Part shown: in pieces, positions 51,660 to 60,709 of the stretch
Numbering within the stretch: position 1 is the stretch's first letter
How the letters are laid out: each line of letters starts with the position of its first letter
NCBI RefSeq assembly: GCF_004153455.1
Contig: NZ_SDQE01000009.1
Coordinates: 62,001 to 126,000 of the forward strand
Direction: 5' to 3'
Length of the DNA stretch: 64,000 bases
From: Allopusillimonas ginsengisoli
GTDB lineage: Bacteria > Pseudomonadota > Gammaproteobacteria > Burkholderiales > Burkholderiaceae_B
Translations under genes and position numbers: made by a program
The notes under the pieces: generated by a model
Seen by the model: the letters and a program-made list of their open reading frames with translations, nothing else
Told to the model about the DNA's origin: nothing
The model's database searches: none

Positions 51660-53333
51660 TCAGAACCCTTCTTCGACCTGAGCCGTCACGATGATGACTG
51701 TAGTCAGCTGTTGACTGGACACCTTGTCGCTTCCGCCCAGGGCAAGCGGCATGCCGGGATTCAGCCGACGATTAGTGGTTTCGTGGCGCATATGATCGAA
51801 GCCTGAAATCAGGACCGGCTGCCCAGGCTGCAGCGCAAGCTGCTGCACGATGCCATTGCCGTCTATCGTTATTTGCTGTAGCTGCAAGGGGTTGCCTTTA
51901 TCGCCGAAGGTAACCGAGCGCAACGGCTGGGCAACGGTATTGTCATACGCAACCGAGAGCAGTATTAAGCCGTTTTCCTGCGCATCAGGGATGAGCGTGA
52001 GCAGGGACCCGACGGTTTGCTCTCGCTGCCCCACCGACACACTGGGCATCGCCATGGGAGTAGCCGGTGGGAGCGACACGGTTTCGACTTTATCGATGTA
52101 GGAGAACGTGGTGCGCACTGCGTGCGTAACTGGCCGGCGGTTGAGCGTGAGAACAGGAACCCTGCTGTGCCGCACAACCTGCCCGATCTCGCCCAATGCC
52201 TTGATAATGGCTTCTGAGCCAGAGAATCGGCCAAACGTCGCGCTTGCGCCAAGACTTGAAGCGCCAGCTGCCAGGCCTGAGGAAGAACCTGCCATCACGG
52301 CACTTCTGGCGCTGTTGAAGATGAGTTCCCAGTTAAGACCGGCTTCGGCATTATCGTGCGCCTGGACGACAAGCTCTTCGAACACGAGGCGTACGCGGCG
52401 CGTCAGTGCACGGTTTTCTTGCTCCAGATACACGGCAATCCGGTTCAGGACTTCGGGCGTATCGGTGACAACAATGCTGGCACTGGTATCCGGCGCGATG
52501 GACATCACGCCTGCCCTGGATAGAAACGCCTCGATCCGCGCACGCAGCGAAGCCATGACATTGCTTTCGCCGCTGTCCAGTTGTGTGCGAGACGTGCCAA
52601 CAAACCCCTCGACCTGATCGCCGCCCTGCTGTCCGAGCGAAGCCTGAACATTGGCGTTGAGCGTGAGTGCGCGAACGTTGAACACACGCGTTTCCGTCCG
52701 GTAAAACTCGATGCGGCCATGCTCATAGCGCCACAACACGCCAAGACGAGCGCATAGCCTGTCCAGCAACCTGGGCAAGGGCTCCGGGTCGCCATCAAGA
52801 TCGGCATGCCGAGGAGCCGCCACGACACCTTCCGCATCGCCGGTAGCAGACAGCCTGGGCAGAAAGGCTTCGAGTGGCAGCAAGGCATCTGGCCTGACGT
52901 GGACGGGAATAGCAGTGATGGCGGTAATACGGCGCGCAATGGCAGGCAGATCCAGGGGCCCATCCCCGAACAGCAAGGTAGTGTGAACGTCAGCCCGCAA
53001 CACTGCCGGCAGGGTCACGTCGCGTGAGAGCGCCTGTGCGCGTCCGACCAGCCATGGACGGGCAACTTCCTGTGCCGCCCGCCGGGCGGCTGGATCAGCC
53101 GCCGCGTCTTCGAAAGCCTTGTGTCCGGCCTGGACGCTGGACTGCGAGGCACGAAACAGCGAGGATGCAAGCCTTGAGCGATCAGCCAACGCGCAAGCGC
53201 CAAGGTTGCCAGACAGTAGGACGACGATGAACATCCTGAGAATGGGCGAACCACTGCGCCAGGTTCCGGAAGCAGAAAGTGTCATAGAAGGGACTGCGCC
53301 ATGCATGAGGGTGAACAGATAGGAAGCCGCCAT
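51660..53333 (-). CDS. pilN: PilN-type outer-membrane secretin lipoprotein
   Basis: A 557-residue secretin that forms the pilus channel. The lipobox is LGAC (Cys47 from the start used here). A periplasmic domain near 85-200 (VHVRPDALLPLEAFL) is followed by the C-terminal secretin domain, with GDKGNPLQLQQITIDG and GFDHMRHET near its end. Start ATG at 53333 overlaps the pilL stop as TGATG, suggesting coupling; a start at 53285 or 53234 would give a shorter signal peptide with no better ribosome site. Confidence 0.85.
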   Translation of the reverse strand: MAASYLFTLMHGAVPSMTLSASGTWRSGSPILRMFIVVLLSGNLGACALADRSRLASSLFRASQSSVQAGHKAFEDAAADPAARRAAQEVARPWLVGRAQALSRDVTLPAVLRADVHTTLLFGDGPLDLPAIARRITAITAIPVHVRPDALLPLEAFLPRLSATGDAEGVVAAPRHADLDGDPEPLPRLLDRLCARLGVLWRYEHGRIEFYRTETRVFNVRALTLNANVQASLGQQGGDQVEGFVGTSRTQLDSGESNVMASLRARIEAFLSRAGVMSIAPDTSASIVVTDTPEVLNRIAVYLEQENRALTRRVRLVFEELVVQAHDNAEAGLNWELIFNSARSAVMAGSSSGLAAGASSLGASATFGRFSGSEAIIKALGEIGQVVRHSRVPVLTLNRRPVTHAVRTTFSYIDKVETVSLPPATPMAMPSVSVGQREQTVGSLLTLIPDAQENGLILLSVAYDNTVAQPLRSVTFGDKGNPLQLQQITIDGNGIVQQLALQPGQPVLISGFDHMRHETTNRRLNPGMPLALGGSDKVSSQQLTTVIIVTAQVEEGF

Positions 53334-54250
53334 CACGACGCCCTGACTGGACTGGCATTGCGATCGCACGCTTGGGCATAGGGAACGATGCGCAATACCT
53401 TGTTTGAATAGAAGCAGGGTTGCAGCGGACGATCTGCCAGCTCTGTGGCGGCGACCAATTCCTGGACTGCAGTTTTGAAATCTGGTTCGAACACCGCGGA
53501 AGCTGTAAGCGGGATATCAACATCGACGGCCCAATGCTCGGGGGCGAATACCCATCCGGCCAGTTGCGCCCAACGGGCGAGTGCGAGCCGCATATTGGTA
53601 TCGGAGGGATTGACCGAATAAGTCGGCGTTGCTTCTGCATTCAGTGCCGGAAAGCTGGCTGCCGTCAGCGCCGTGGCGAGGCCATGGGCCGGTGCTGGGG
53701 GATGTGCCAGCGTTGACGCGGCTGACCCGGTTGGCGGGGCCGCGTGGGCGGAAGCTGCTGCCCGGACAGAGGGCGTTGCCGATGACGGGGCGATCGCCTG
53801 CGGCGCATCTGGTTCGGGCAAGGCCCCGCCTGCTGCTGCAGGCACGACGGCGTCTGAAACGCCTTGCGCTGCGACGGGAACGCCCCCCTTGCGCCTGATA
53901 TGGCTTTGCAGATGGCCGCCACGCAGAACGAGTTCAGGCCATACGCCGGGGAGCACAAGATAAGCGCCTTCGCGGCGGTAATGCACCGGTCTGTCGCCGG
54001 CCGATGTACGTTCGAAAATGGCAGGAATCGCCTGGCCATGGTTGAACTGCAGCCACGTGCGCCGGCCGTCGTCGAATACCTGCAGCGGCGCTACAGCTCT
54101 GCTGCCGGACAACTGCCAATCGAAACTGAACGTGGCTGCGGGCGAGACGGAGGGCAAGAACGGCAGCGGCCGCAAAGCGGACATGCCGGGCGACAAGGCG
54201 CAGGCAGGCAACAAGGAAACAAGCAACAAGACAAACAACAAGCGAGGCAT
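53333..54250 (-). CDS. pilL: PilL-type lipoprotein: VirB9-like part plus TcpQ domain
   Basis: A 305-residue lipoprotein (lipobox LPAC, Cys17). Residues ~40-100 resemble the VirB9/TrbG N-terminal fold (FDWQLSGSRAVAPLQVFDDG...). A Pro/Ala-rich linker (about 125-200) leads to a TcpQ-like domain near 215-295 (NMRLALARWAQLAGWVFAPEHWAVDV), as in R64 and ICE PilL. Start ATG at 54250 fits the lipoprotein signal; its ribosome site is weak. It is the first gene of the pilus operon, so a promoter should lie between 54251 and 54485. Confidence 0.8.
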   Translation of the reverse strand: MPRLLFVLLLVSLLPACALSPGMSALRPLPFLPSVSPAATFSFDWQLSGSRAVAPLQVFDDGRRTWLQFNHGQAIPAIFERTSAGDRPVHYRREGAYLVLPGVWPELVLRGGHLQSHIRRKGGVPVAAQGVSDAVVPAAAGGALPEPDAPQAIAPSSATPSVRAAASAHAAPPTGSAASTLAHPPAPAHGLATALTAASFPALNAEATPTYSVNPSDTNMRLALARWAQLAGWVFAPEHWAVDVDIPLTASAVFEPDFKTAVQELVAATELADRPLQPCFYSNKVLRIVPYAQACDRNASPVRAS

Positions 54251-54485
54251 GATACGTATCCAGAAAGACAAACGCGTCGTCGATCAACGTGGACCGTTAT
54301 CCTGCCTGCACCCAACTCCTCGTGCCAGACTGGCTTATACGAACGGAGCTTTTTATCTCTGCGCTTCAGCAGCCGCGGAGGGCCCGGACCCCACAGATGC
54401 GCCCGGCACAGCAGATAGGTGAGCACAGGGGTGATAGACCGCCGGCTCACCGCTCCATGGTGAGCACACGCGCATCGGGATCATG
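54251..54485. other. Pilus operon leader region
   Basis: No gene is supported here. A small inverted repeat GCTCAC/GTGAGC lies near 54446-54466. A pilus-operon promoter is expected but no clear -35/-10 pair is seen on the minus strand. Confidence 0.35.
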
Positions 54486-54524
54486 CAAAAAAACGCTTCG
54501 CAGGCGGCCGCCCAAGAAGCGTTT
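54486..54524 (-). terminator. Rho-independent terminator after the UgpB-like gene
   Basis: Stem AAACGCTT (54491-54498) / AAGCGTTT (54517-54524), followed on the minus strand by a run of seven T. It separates the dadA/ugpB-like unit from the pilus operon. Confidence 0.85.
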
Positions 54525-54594
54525 GTCTTTCTGAGGCGGCGCGCCCGGATTGAATCGGTCGCGCATTGCCTCAGGCAATCAAGTATTGATCCTG

Positions 54595-55923
54595 CTATTT
54601 TGCGCCAATCAATTGGCTGGCTTGCGCCGCTGCGGTCTTGAGCGCCGTGACAGCCGGCTCCTTACCGTTTAGCGCGTTATCGAGCGTATCGCGAAACATG
54701 GCGCGAATACGAGGGTAGTTGTCGATGCGAAAGCCGCGACTGCTGTCGCTGGGCGACTTTTCGTAGGCAGCGACCAGGTTTTTCCAGTCTCCCAGGTTCT
54801 TGTAGTAACTGTTATCTGTTTGCTGGAAAGCCTGCTGCGTCAGTGGAAGATAACCTGTCTCCTGGTACCAGCGCGCTGCCTGCTCGGGCTGTGCCAGCCA
54901 GGCCAGAAAGGCTGCACTGGCCGCATCGCTGTCCTTGGCGTGGCCCGAGGTGGCCCACAGCGCAGAGCCGCCCACAAACGGGTTGCCCGGATTGCTGGTG
55001 ACCTGCGGGTAATACGGCAAGCCAGTGACAGCAAAATCAAGTACGCGGGTGCTCCGGAACCAGCCCAGATTGCTGGACGTGGACATCAATACAGCGCATT
55101 CGTTATTGGCAAACCGCTTGGTGGCGACCTGATCGAACTCCGGCTTGACCATGAGTTCGCTACGCACCCAGCTAATCATCATGGAAAGGTGGCGTATGTA
55201 CATGACATCGAAACTGAAGGCAGGCTTGCCCTTGCCTTTCAGGCCGTTGCTATTGCTGACAAAAAGCTGGTTATTGACGGCGGCCAGGTTCTCCAGATTA
55301 ATGGAAACCGGCTGATCGGAGGTCAGCGGGCATTTGCGCGAGCCGTTGTTGGCCAGCGTAACCAACTGGGCCTGCAATTCGTTCCAGGCGCGCGAGGGCG
55401 CCGTGGACTGCAGGCCCGCCTTTTTGAACGAAGACAGGTTGTAGAACATGACGGGCACATCCACCATGTAAGGGAAGGCAACCAATCGCCCGCTGTTGTC
55501 GCGCGCGAAGGTGTTTTTCTCTGACAGGAACCACTTGGCGTTCTTGATGGGATGCTTGGCCAGCAACGAATACATCGGCAAGATGTCTTTGCGCTTGGCC
55601 ATTTCGTCAGGCGTACGGTCGTCGTCCAGTTGCACCAGTTGCGGACGATCGGAAGCCTTCTTGATACCGGCCAGAGCAGACTCTATGGCGGTTTCGCTGT
55701 CATAGGATTTGAGGCGGACGTCGACGTCTTTCTGGCTGCGATTGAAATCCTTGACCAGCTTTTCGAATACCCCTTGGTTATGGCCGCTGAGCGTATGCCA
55801 AACCTGGATGTCGGTGGCGGCCGATACGACGCCAGATGAACAGAGGAGCACACCCGCCCCCAACCATGCGAGCCTGCGACCAGCGCCAGGCGCACCGCAC
55901 AACCGATGTTGCTTCATAGACAT
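54595..55923 (-). CDS. UgpB-like periplasmic solute-binding protein
   Basis: A 442-residue ABC-transport binding protein of family 1, closest in layout to UgpB (sn-glycerol-3-phosphate): DIQVWHTLSGHNQGVFEKLV at the mature start and WARYQETGYLPLTQQAF-type segment near the end. Signal peptide 1-35 with cut VSA-A. AGGTTGAC lies directly before the ATG at 55923, one base after the dadA stop, so it is probably coupled to dadA. No ABC permease or ATPase genes lie near, so the substrate is uncertain. Confidence 0.85.
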   Translation of the reverse strand: MSMKQHRLCGAPGAGRRLAWLGAGVLLCSSGVVSAATDIQVWHTLSGHNQGVFEKLVKDFNRSQKDVDVRLKSYDSETAIESALAGIKKASDRPQLVQLDDDRTPDEMAKRKDILPMYSLLAKHPIKNAKWFLSEKNTFARDNSGRLVAFPYMVDVPVMFYNLSSFKKAGLQSTAPSRAWNELQAQLVTLANNGSRKCPLTSDQPVSINLENLAAVNNQLFVSNSNGLKGKGKPAFSFDVMYIRHLSMMISWVRSELMVKPEFDQVATKRFANNECAVLMSTSSNLGWFRSTRVLDFAVTGLPYYPQVTSNPGNPFVGGSALWATSGHAKDSDAASAAFLAWLAQPEQAARWYQETGYLPLTQQAFQQTDNSYYKNLGDWKNLVAAYEKSPSDSSRGFRIDNYPRIRAMFRDTLDNALNGKEPAVTALKTAAAQASQLIGAK

Positions 55924-55924
55924 G

Positions 55925-57178
55925 TCAACCTAAAAAAGGAAATTCGGGTTCGGGCAGGCGACCGGAAATGAGATCGGCCAAAGCGCGGCCAGAACCCGCG
56001 CCCATAGTCCAACCCAAGGCACCATGCCCGGTGTTCAGGTAAAGGTTACGGATTTTAGTCCTACCAATGAGCGGTACACTGGAAGGTGTAGAAGGACGTA
56101 GGCCCGACCAGAATCGTACATTAGCAAAATCAAGGCCGGTTGGGAACAAATCCCGAGCCTGGCGCAACATATTATCGCAACGGATTGTATTCAGGTTGCG
56201 GGAATACCCCGCCAGTTCAGCGGTGCCGGCCATTCGAATATGGTTGCCCAGGCGGGTGTACACGACCTTATTGCGGCTGTCGGTAAGGCTGACGGTCGGT
56301 GCGGCGGAATTGTCAACAATATCAAACGTAGCCGAATAGCCCTTGGTGGGGTATACCCGGCAGGCAATGCCAAGTGGCCTGAGAAAGTGTGGCGTATAAG
56401 CGCCCAGGGCTGCCACATAGGCGTCGCCCGTCACACGCTGATACAAGCCATCCGCGTCAATGACCTCTGCCCCTGTTACGGCACCGCCTTGCGACAGCAG
56501 CCGGCTGAGCCGGGTGTTGTAACGGAATTCGACGCCCGCCTGCGCAGCTCGGGCGGCCAGCTCGAGAGTGAACAAGTGAGCGTCGCCTGTTTCGTCTCCC
56601 GCCGTGAAGTCACCCCCGACAATGCGGCTGCGGGCAGGCGCCAGCGCGGGTTCCAGCGCAACGATTTCATCCGGCGAGACGATCCGGCGATCAATGCCGA
56701 AATCCCGCAATATGCCTGTCATATCCTGAGACGATTCGAATTCTTCTTGATCGCGATAGAAGCTGAGGATGCCGGATTCGGAATGCTGGTACTCGATACC
56801 CAGTTCCCGCCGCATGGCCTGCAAAGTGGCGCGGCTGTATTCAGACAGGCGCAGCATGGAGCGGGTGTTGGCCAGGGTGCGGCCTGGCAGGCACTCTCTC
56901 AGAAACAATAGACTCCATATCCATTGCTGAGGATCCAGGCGCGGCCTGAACAATAGGGGTGCATCTTCGCGGGTTAGCCAGCGCAGCAGGCGTAGCGGCG
57001 CATGCGGATTGGCCCAGGGCTGCGAGTAGGACACGCAGATCTGTCCACCATTGGCCCGGCTGGTCCCCTGGGCGGGACCACTGGCGCGATCGATAACAAC
57101 GACATCATGACCAGCCTGATTAAGCCACCATGCGGTGCATACGCCTATGATTCCGCTGCCCAGTACCACTACTTTCAT
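55925..57178 (-). CDS. dadA: D-amino acid dehydrogenase, small subunit-type FAD enzyme
   Basis: A 417-residue FAD-dependent oxidoreductase of the DadA group, which oxidises D-amino acids to keto acids at the inner membrane. The dinucleotide-binding motif is GSGIIGVCTAWWL (7-19), and the C-terminal NTGHGALGWTMGAGSGRALADLI completes the FAD site. Length is normal. It lies between the ferredoxin-NAD reductase (69 bases upstream) and the UgpB-like gene (1 base downstream). Confidence 0.92.
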   Translation of the reverse strand: MKVVVLGSGIIGVCTAWWLNQAGHDVVVIDRASGPAQGTSRANGGQICVSYSQPWANPHAPLRLLRWLTREDAPLLFRPRLDPQQWIWSLLFLRECLPGRTLANTRSMLRLSEYSRATLQAMRRELGIEYQHSESGILSFYRDQEEFESSQDMTGILRDFGIDRRIVSPDEIVALEPALAPARSRIVGGDFTAGDETGDAHLFTLELAARAAQAGVEFRYNTRLSRLLSQGGAVTGAEVIDADGLYQRVTGDAYVAALGAYTPHFLRPLGIACRVYPTKGYSATFDIVDNSAAPTVSLTDSRNKVVYTRLGNHIRMAGTAELAGYSRNLNTIRCDNMLRQARDLFPTGLDFANVRFWSGLRPSTPSSVPLIGRTKIRNLYLNTGHGALGWTMGAGSGRALADLISGRLPEPEFPFLG

Positions 57179-57247
57179 GGTCTACCCCTTTTGTCGCTGA
57201 TTGGTCGCTTCGCGCGCGGGCCTGTCGAACGGCCACTGCCTGCCCTA

Positions 57248-58282
57248 CTAGACCGCATCGGCCTCGGTCGTGAAGGCGTCGGCGTAGAACTCGTCTTCGG
57301 ACAACCCAGCCTGCGCGCAAAAATCGCGCCGGGCACTGTCCACCATGACCGGTGCGCCACAGGCATATACCTGATGGCCCGACAGGTCTGGGATGTCCTT
57401 CAACACGGCAAGATGGACAAAACCATTGCGGCCGCTCCATGCGTCCTCGGGAAGAGCCTCGGAAATCACAGGGACATAGCTGAAGTTCGGCATGGTCTCG
57501 GCCCACTGCCTGGCTATCGCGTCCATGTAAAGATCGGCGGGCCGGCGCCCCCCCCAATAGAGGACAGCCTGGCGCTGCGAGCCTGTCGCGATCATGCGTT
57601 CGACAATGGCTTTGATGGGCGCGAAACCCGTACCGCTGGCCAGAAACACCACCGGCTTGTCGCTGTCTTCTCGCAGGAAGAAGGAGCCAAACGGCCCTTC
57701 GACACGCTGGATTTCGCGCACCTTCATCTGCGTTTCGCCCGCACCGAATACATGGTCGGTGAATGCCCCGCCAGCCATGTGACGGATGTGGAGTTCGACA
57801 AGATTGTTGTCCGCGGGCGGACTGGCCATCGAATAGCTGCGGCGACGCCCGTCGCGCATGATGAATTCAAGATACTGTCCGGCGTAGTAGCGAAAAGGGT
57901 CTGCCGCAGGCAGTTGCAGCTTGATGACCATGACATCGTCTGCGACCTTATCCAGCGCCATGACGCGAGCGGGCATTTTGCGTATCTGGATGTCGCTGGC
58001 CATACGGATTTCGTGCGCTTCGATCTGCAGATCGGACGTGGGCCTGGCCTGGCAGAACAGCGTGTAGCCCTGATCCAGGTCTTCCGGCGGCAGGATATGG
58101 GCGGGATTAGGCCCCGCTTCGTACGAGCCCGAAAGCACTTTGCCCTTGCAAGTGGAGCACGCGCCATTGCGACAGCTGTAAGGCAGGACGATATCTGCGG
58201 CCAGGGCGGCATCCAGCACGGTTTGGCCCTCTTCGACCTGGAACTCGTGCTTGCTTGGGAAAACGGTTACCTTGAAACTCAT
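57248..58282 (-). CDS. 2Fe-2S / FAD / NAD(P)H reductase (ferredoxin-NADP reductase type)
   Basis: A 344-residue protein combining a plant-type [2Fe-2S] domain (Cys37, Cys42, Cys45, Cys77), an FAD domain with RRSYSMA (147-153), and an NAD-binding domain (SGTGFAPIKAIVE). Such proteins are often named CDP-6-deoxy-delta-3,4-glucoseen reductase by similarity, but in this group the partner is unknown. It likely moves electrons from NAD(P)H to an oxygenase, or works alone. Downstream of parC by 98 bases. Confidence 0.85.
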   Translation of the reverse strand: MSFKVTVFPSKHEFQVEEGQTVLDAALAADIVLPYSCRNGACSTCKGKVLSGSYEAGPNPAHILPPEDLDQGYTLFCQARPTSDLQIEAHEIRMASDIQIRKMPARVMALDKVADDVMVIKLQLPAADPFRYYAGQYLEFIMRDGRRRSYSMASPPADNNLVELHIRHMAGGAFTDHVFGAGETQMKVREIQRVEGPFGSFFLREDSDKPVVFLASGTGFAPIKAIVERMIATGSQRQAVLYWGGRRPADLYMDAIARQWAETMPNFSYVPVISEALPEDAWSGRNGFVHLAVLKDIPDLSGHQVYACGAPVMVDSARRDFCAQAGLSEDEFYADAFTTEADAV

Positions 58283-58380
58283 AAGCCTGCTTTATTGAAG
58301 TACGACAGAAAAATAGGGCCATTTTAAGCTGATCGGCAAAAGCGGGGAGCCGCGAGCGCCCCCCGTCGCGCCGTGCCCGG

Positions 58381-60693
58381 CTATGCGCGATGCAATCTTG
58401 CGCCCTTGACCTTGACGTCGAGCAGTTTGCCCTTGCGCGCACGCTTGCCGATATACTCGCCCAGCGCCTGCAACTCCAGCGCGATGACAGTGTGCTTGTT
58501 GCGATAGATGCCATGCACCTGCATGCCCTGCGGCCCTGCCGCTACCCATTGGTCAAGGCTGTCGCCTGCATCCAGTCCCATGAGTATGGTGCCGCGCCCA
58601 CCCCCAGACAATTTCTTGAGCTCGACCAGCTCCACCACCAGGAAGCGGCCTTTTTTCGCCATCATGGCCAAATGGGTATCCGCTTGCTGCAGCAACAGCG
58701 GCTTGAGCATCACATCGCCTTTTTCAAGACTGATGAACTGCTTGCCAGCGCGCTGCCGTGTGGTGAGATCCTTGAGCATCGTGATGAAGCCATAGCCTGA
58801 CCGCGTGCCGAGCACATAGCGGCGCTGTGCATCGCCCGCCACCATATGCACAATGTGCGCGCCAGGCTCGAGTTCTATCATGGACGTGACTGGCTGACCG
58901 TCTCCGCGCGCCGAAGGCAGGCTCGCCACAGCCACCGTGTAGACCCGGCCGCGATCCGAAATCGCCACGAGATCATCCGTGCTCCGACACTCAATCGCGT
59001 CGTAGAGCGCATCGCCGGTCTTGAAGCCGAACTGCGACGCATCGTGCCCATGGCCCTGACGCGACCGCAGCCAACCCTTTTGGGAAATAATGACGGTGAC
59101 AGGCTCTTCGACCACTTTGACTTCCATGACGGCGCGCTCGGCCTCTTCGATCAGCGTGCGGCGGTCATCGCCATAGGTTTTTGCGTCGGACTCGATTTCC
59201 TTGATCATCAGACGCTTGAAAGCGCGCGGATTATCCAGCAGCTCCTGCAGGCCCGCCTGCTCATCGCGCCGGGTGGCCAGCTCTTTCTCGATCTTGAAGC
59301 CTTCGAGCCTTGCCAACTGACGCAGTCGCATTTCGAGAATATCCTCGGCCTGCCGCTCGGACAGCTCGAAACGCGCCATCAACGCGGGGCCAGGCTCGTC
59401 GGATTCGCGTATGGTCTGGATCACCTCGTCGACGTTGAGATAGACCACCATCCGCCCTTCCAGCACATGGATGCGGTCGGTGACCTTGTCCAGGCGGAAA
59501 CGGGTGCGACGCGTCATGGTGTGTGCCCGGAATTCCAACCACTCGGTCAGTACCCGGCGCAGCGCGCGCTGGCCCGGACGGCCGTCGGTGCCGATGCAAA
59601 CCAGATTGATCGGCACGCTGCTTTCCATGCTGGTTTGCGTCAGCAGCATATTGACGAACTCGTTGCGATCGATACGGCTGGTCTTGGGCTCGAACACCAG
59701 ACGCACGGCCGCCTCTTTGCCCGATTCGTCGCGCACGGCATCGAGCATGCCCAGCACCAGCGCCTTGGTTTGCTGCTGGTCGGCACTCAGGCTCTTCTTG
59801 CCGGCTTTGATCTTGGGATTGCTGCGGTCCTCGATCTCTTCGAGAATTTTCTGTGCGGACGCGCCAGGCGGCAGCTCGGTCACGACCAGCTGCCATTGTC
59901 CTCGCGCCAGTTCTTCGAACTTCCAGCGTGCCCTCGCCTTGATCGAGCCGCGGCCTGTATCGTAGATACTGGCGATATCTTCGGCAGGCGAAATGATCTG
60001 TCCGCCGCCGGCGAAGTCAGGCCCGGGCACCATCTGGTAGAGATCTTCGTCTGACAGGCGCGGGTCGCGAATGAGGGCCACGCAGGCCTGGGCGACTTCG
60101 CGCAGATTGTGCGAGGGTATCTCGGTTGCCATGCCGACCGCGATCCCGGATGCGCCATTGAGCAGCATGATGGGCAAGCGGGCCGGCAACTGCAACGGCT
60201 CTTGCTGGCTGCCGTCATAGTTGGCGGCAAAATCCACCGTGCCTTCGTCCAGCTCGTCGAGCAGCAAACGAGCGAAAGGCGTCAACCGCGCTTCGGTATA
60301 CCGCATCGCGGCGGCGTTGTCGCCATCGCGCGAGCCGAAATTGCCGTGCCCGTCGACCAGCGGGTACCGCAGCGTAAAGCTCTGCGCCATCCGCACCATG
60401 GCATCGTAGGCGGCCTGGTCGCCATGGGGATGATATTTACCCAGCACATCGCCGACCACGCGCGCCGACTTGACCGGTTTGGCGCCCGCCGCCAGCCCCA
60501 TCGCCTGCATCGCGTACAGAATGCGGCGCTGCACTGGCTTTTGCCCGTCGGTTACGTCCGGGAGCGCCCGGCCGCGGACAACGGATACCGCGTAATCCAG
60601 GTAAGCCTGCTCGGCGTAATGGGCAAGGGTAATGCCTTCGCCGCCATCGCCGGCGTCGCCCTGGTCAAAAAGACCTGGTTGTGTACTATCCAT
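58381..60693 (-). CDS. parC: DNA topoisomerase IV subunit A
   Basis: A 770-residue subunit that cuts and rejoins DNA to unlink replicated chromosomes. The catalytic Tyr132 is in [12 protein letters not shown]. The quinolone region reads [15 protein letters not shown], so the residue aligned with E. coli Ser80 is Gln93, and that aligned with Glu84 is Asp97. It follows parE by 16 bases. Confidence 0.97.
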   Translation of the reverse strand: MDSTQPGLFDQGDAGDGGEGITLAHYAEQAYLDYAVSVVRGRALPDVTDGQKPVQRRILYAMQAMGLAAGAKPVKSARVVGDVLGKYHPHGDQAAYDAMVRMAQSFTLRYPLVDGHGNFGSRDGDNAAAMRYTEARLTPFARLLLDELDEGTVDFAANYDGSQQEPLQLPARLPIMLLNGASGIAVGMATEIPSHNLREVAQACVALIRDPRLSDEDLYQMVPGPDFAGGGQIISPAEDIASIYDTGRGSIKARARWKFEELARGQWQLVVTELPPGASAQKILEEIEDRSNPKIKAGKKSLSADQQQTKALVLGMLDAVRDESGKEAAVRLVFEPKTSRIDRNEFVNMLLTQTSMESSVPINLVCIGTDGRPGQRALRRVLTEWLEFRAHTMTRRTRFRLDKVTDRIHVLEGRMVVYLNVDEVIQTIRESDEPGPALMARFELSERQAEDILEMRLRQLARLEGFKIEKELATRRDEQAGLQELLDNPRAFKRLMIKEIESDAKTYGDDRRTLIEEAERAVMEVKVVEEPVTVIISQKGWLRSRQGHGHDASQFGFKTGDALYDAIECRSTDDLVAISDRGRVYTVAVASLPSARGDGQPVTSMIELEPGAHIVHMVAGDAQRRYVLGTRSGYGFITMLKDLTTRQRAGKQFISLEKGDVMLKPLLLQQADTHLAMMAKKGRFLVVELVELKKLSGGGRGTILMGLDAGDSLDQWVAAGPQGMQVHGIYRNKHTVIALELQALGEYIGKRARKGKLLDVKVKGARLHRA

Positions 60694-60709
60694 GATTCAT
60701 ATTCCGGTT

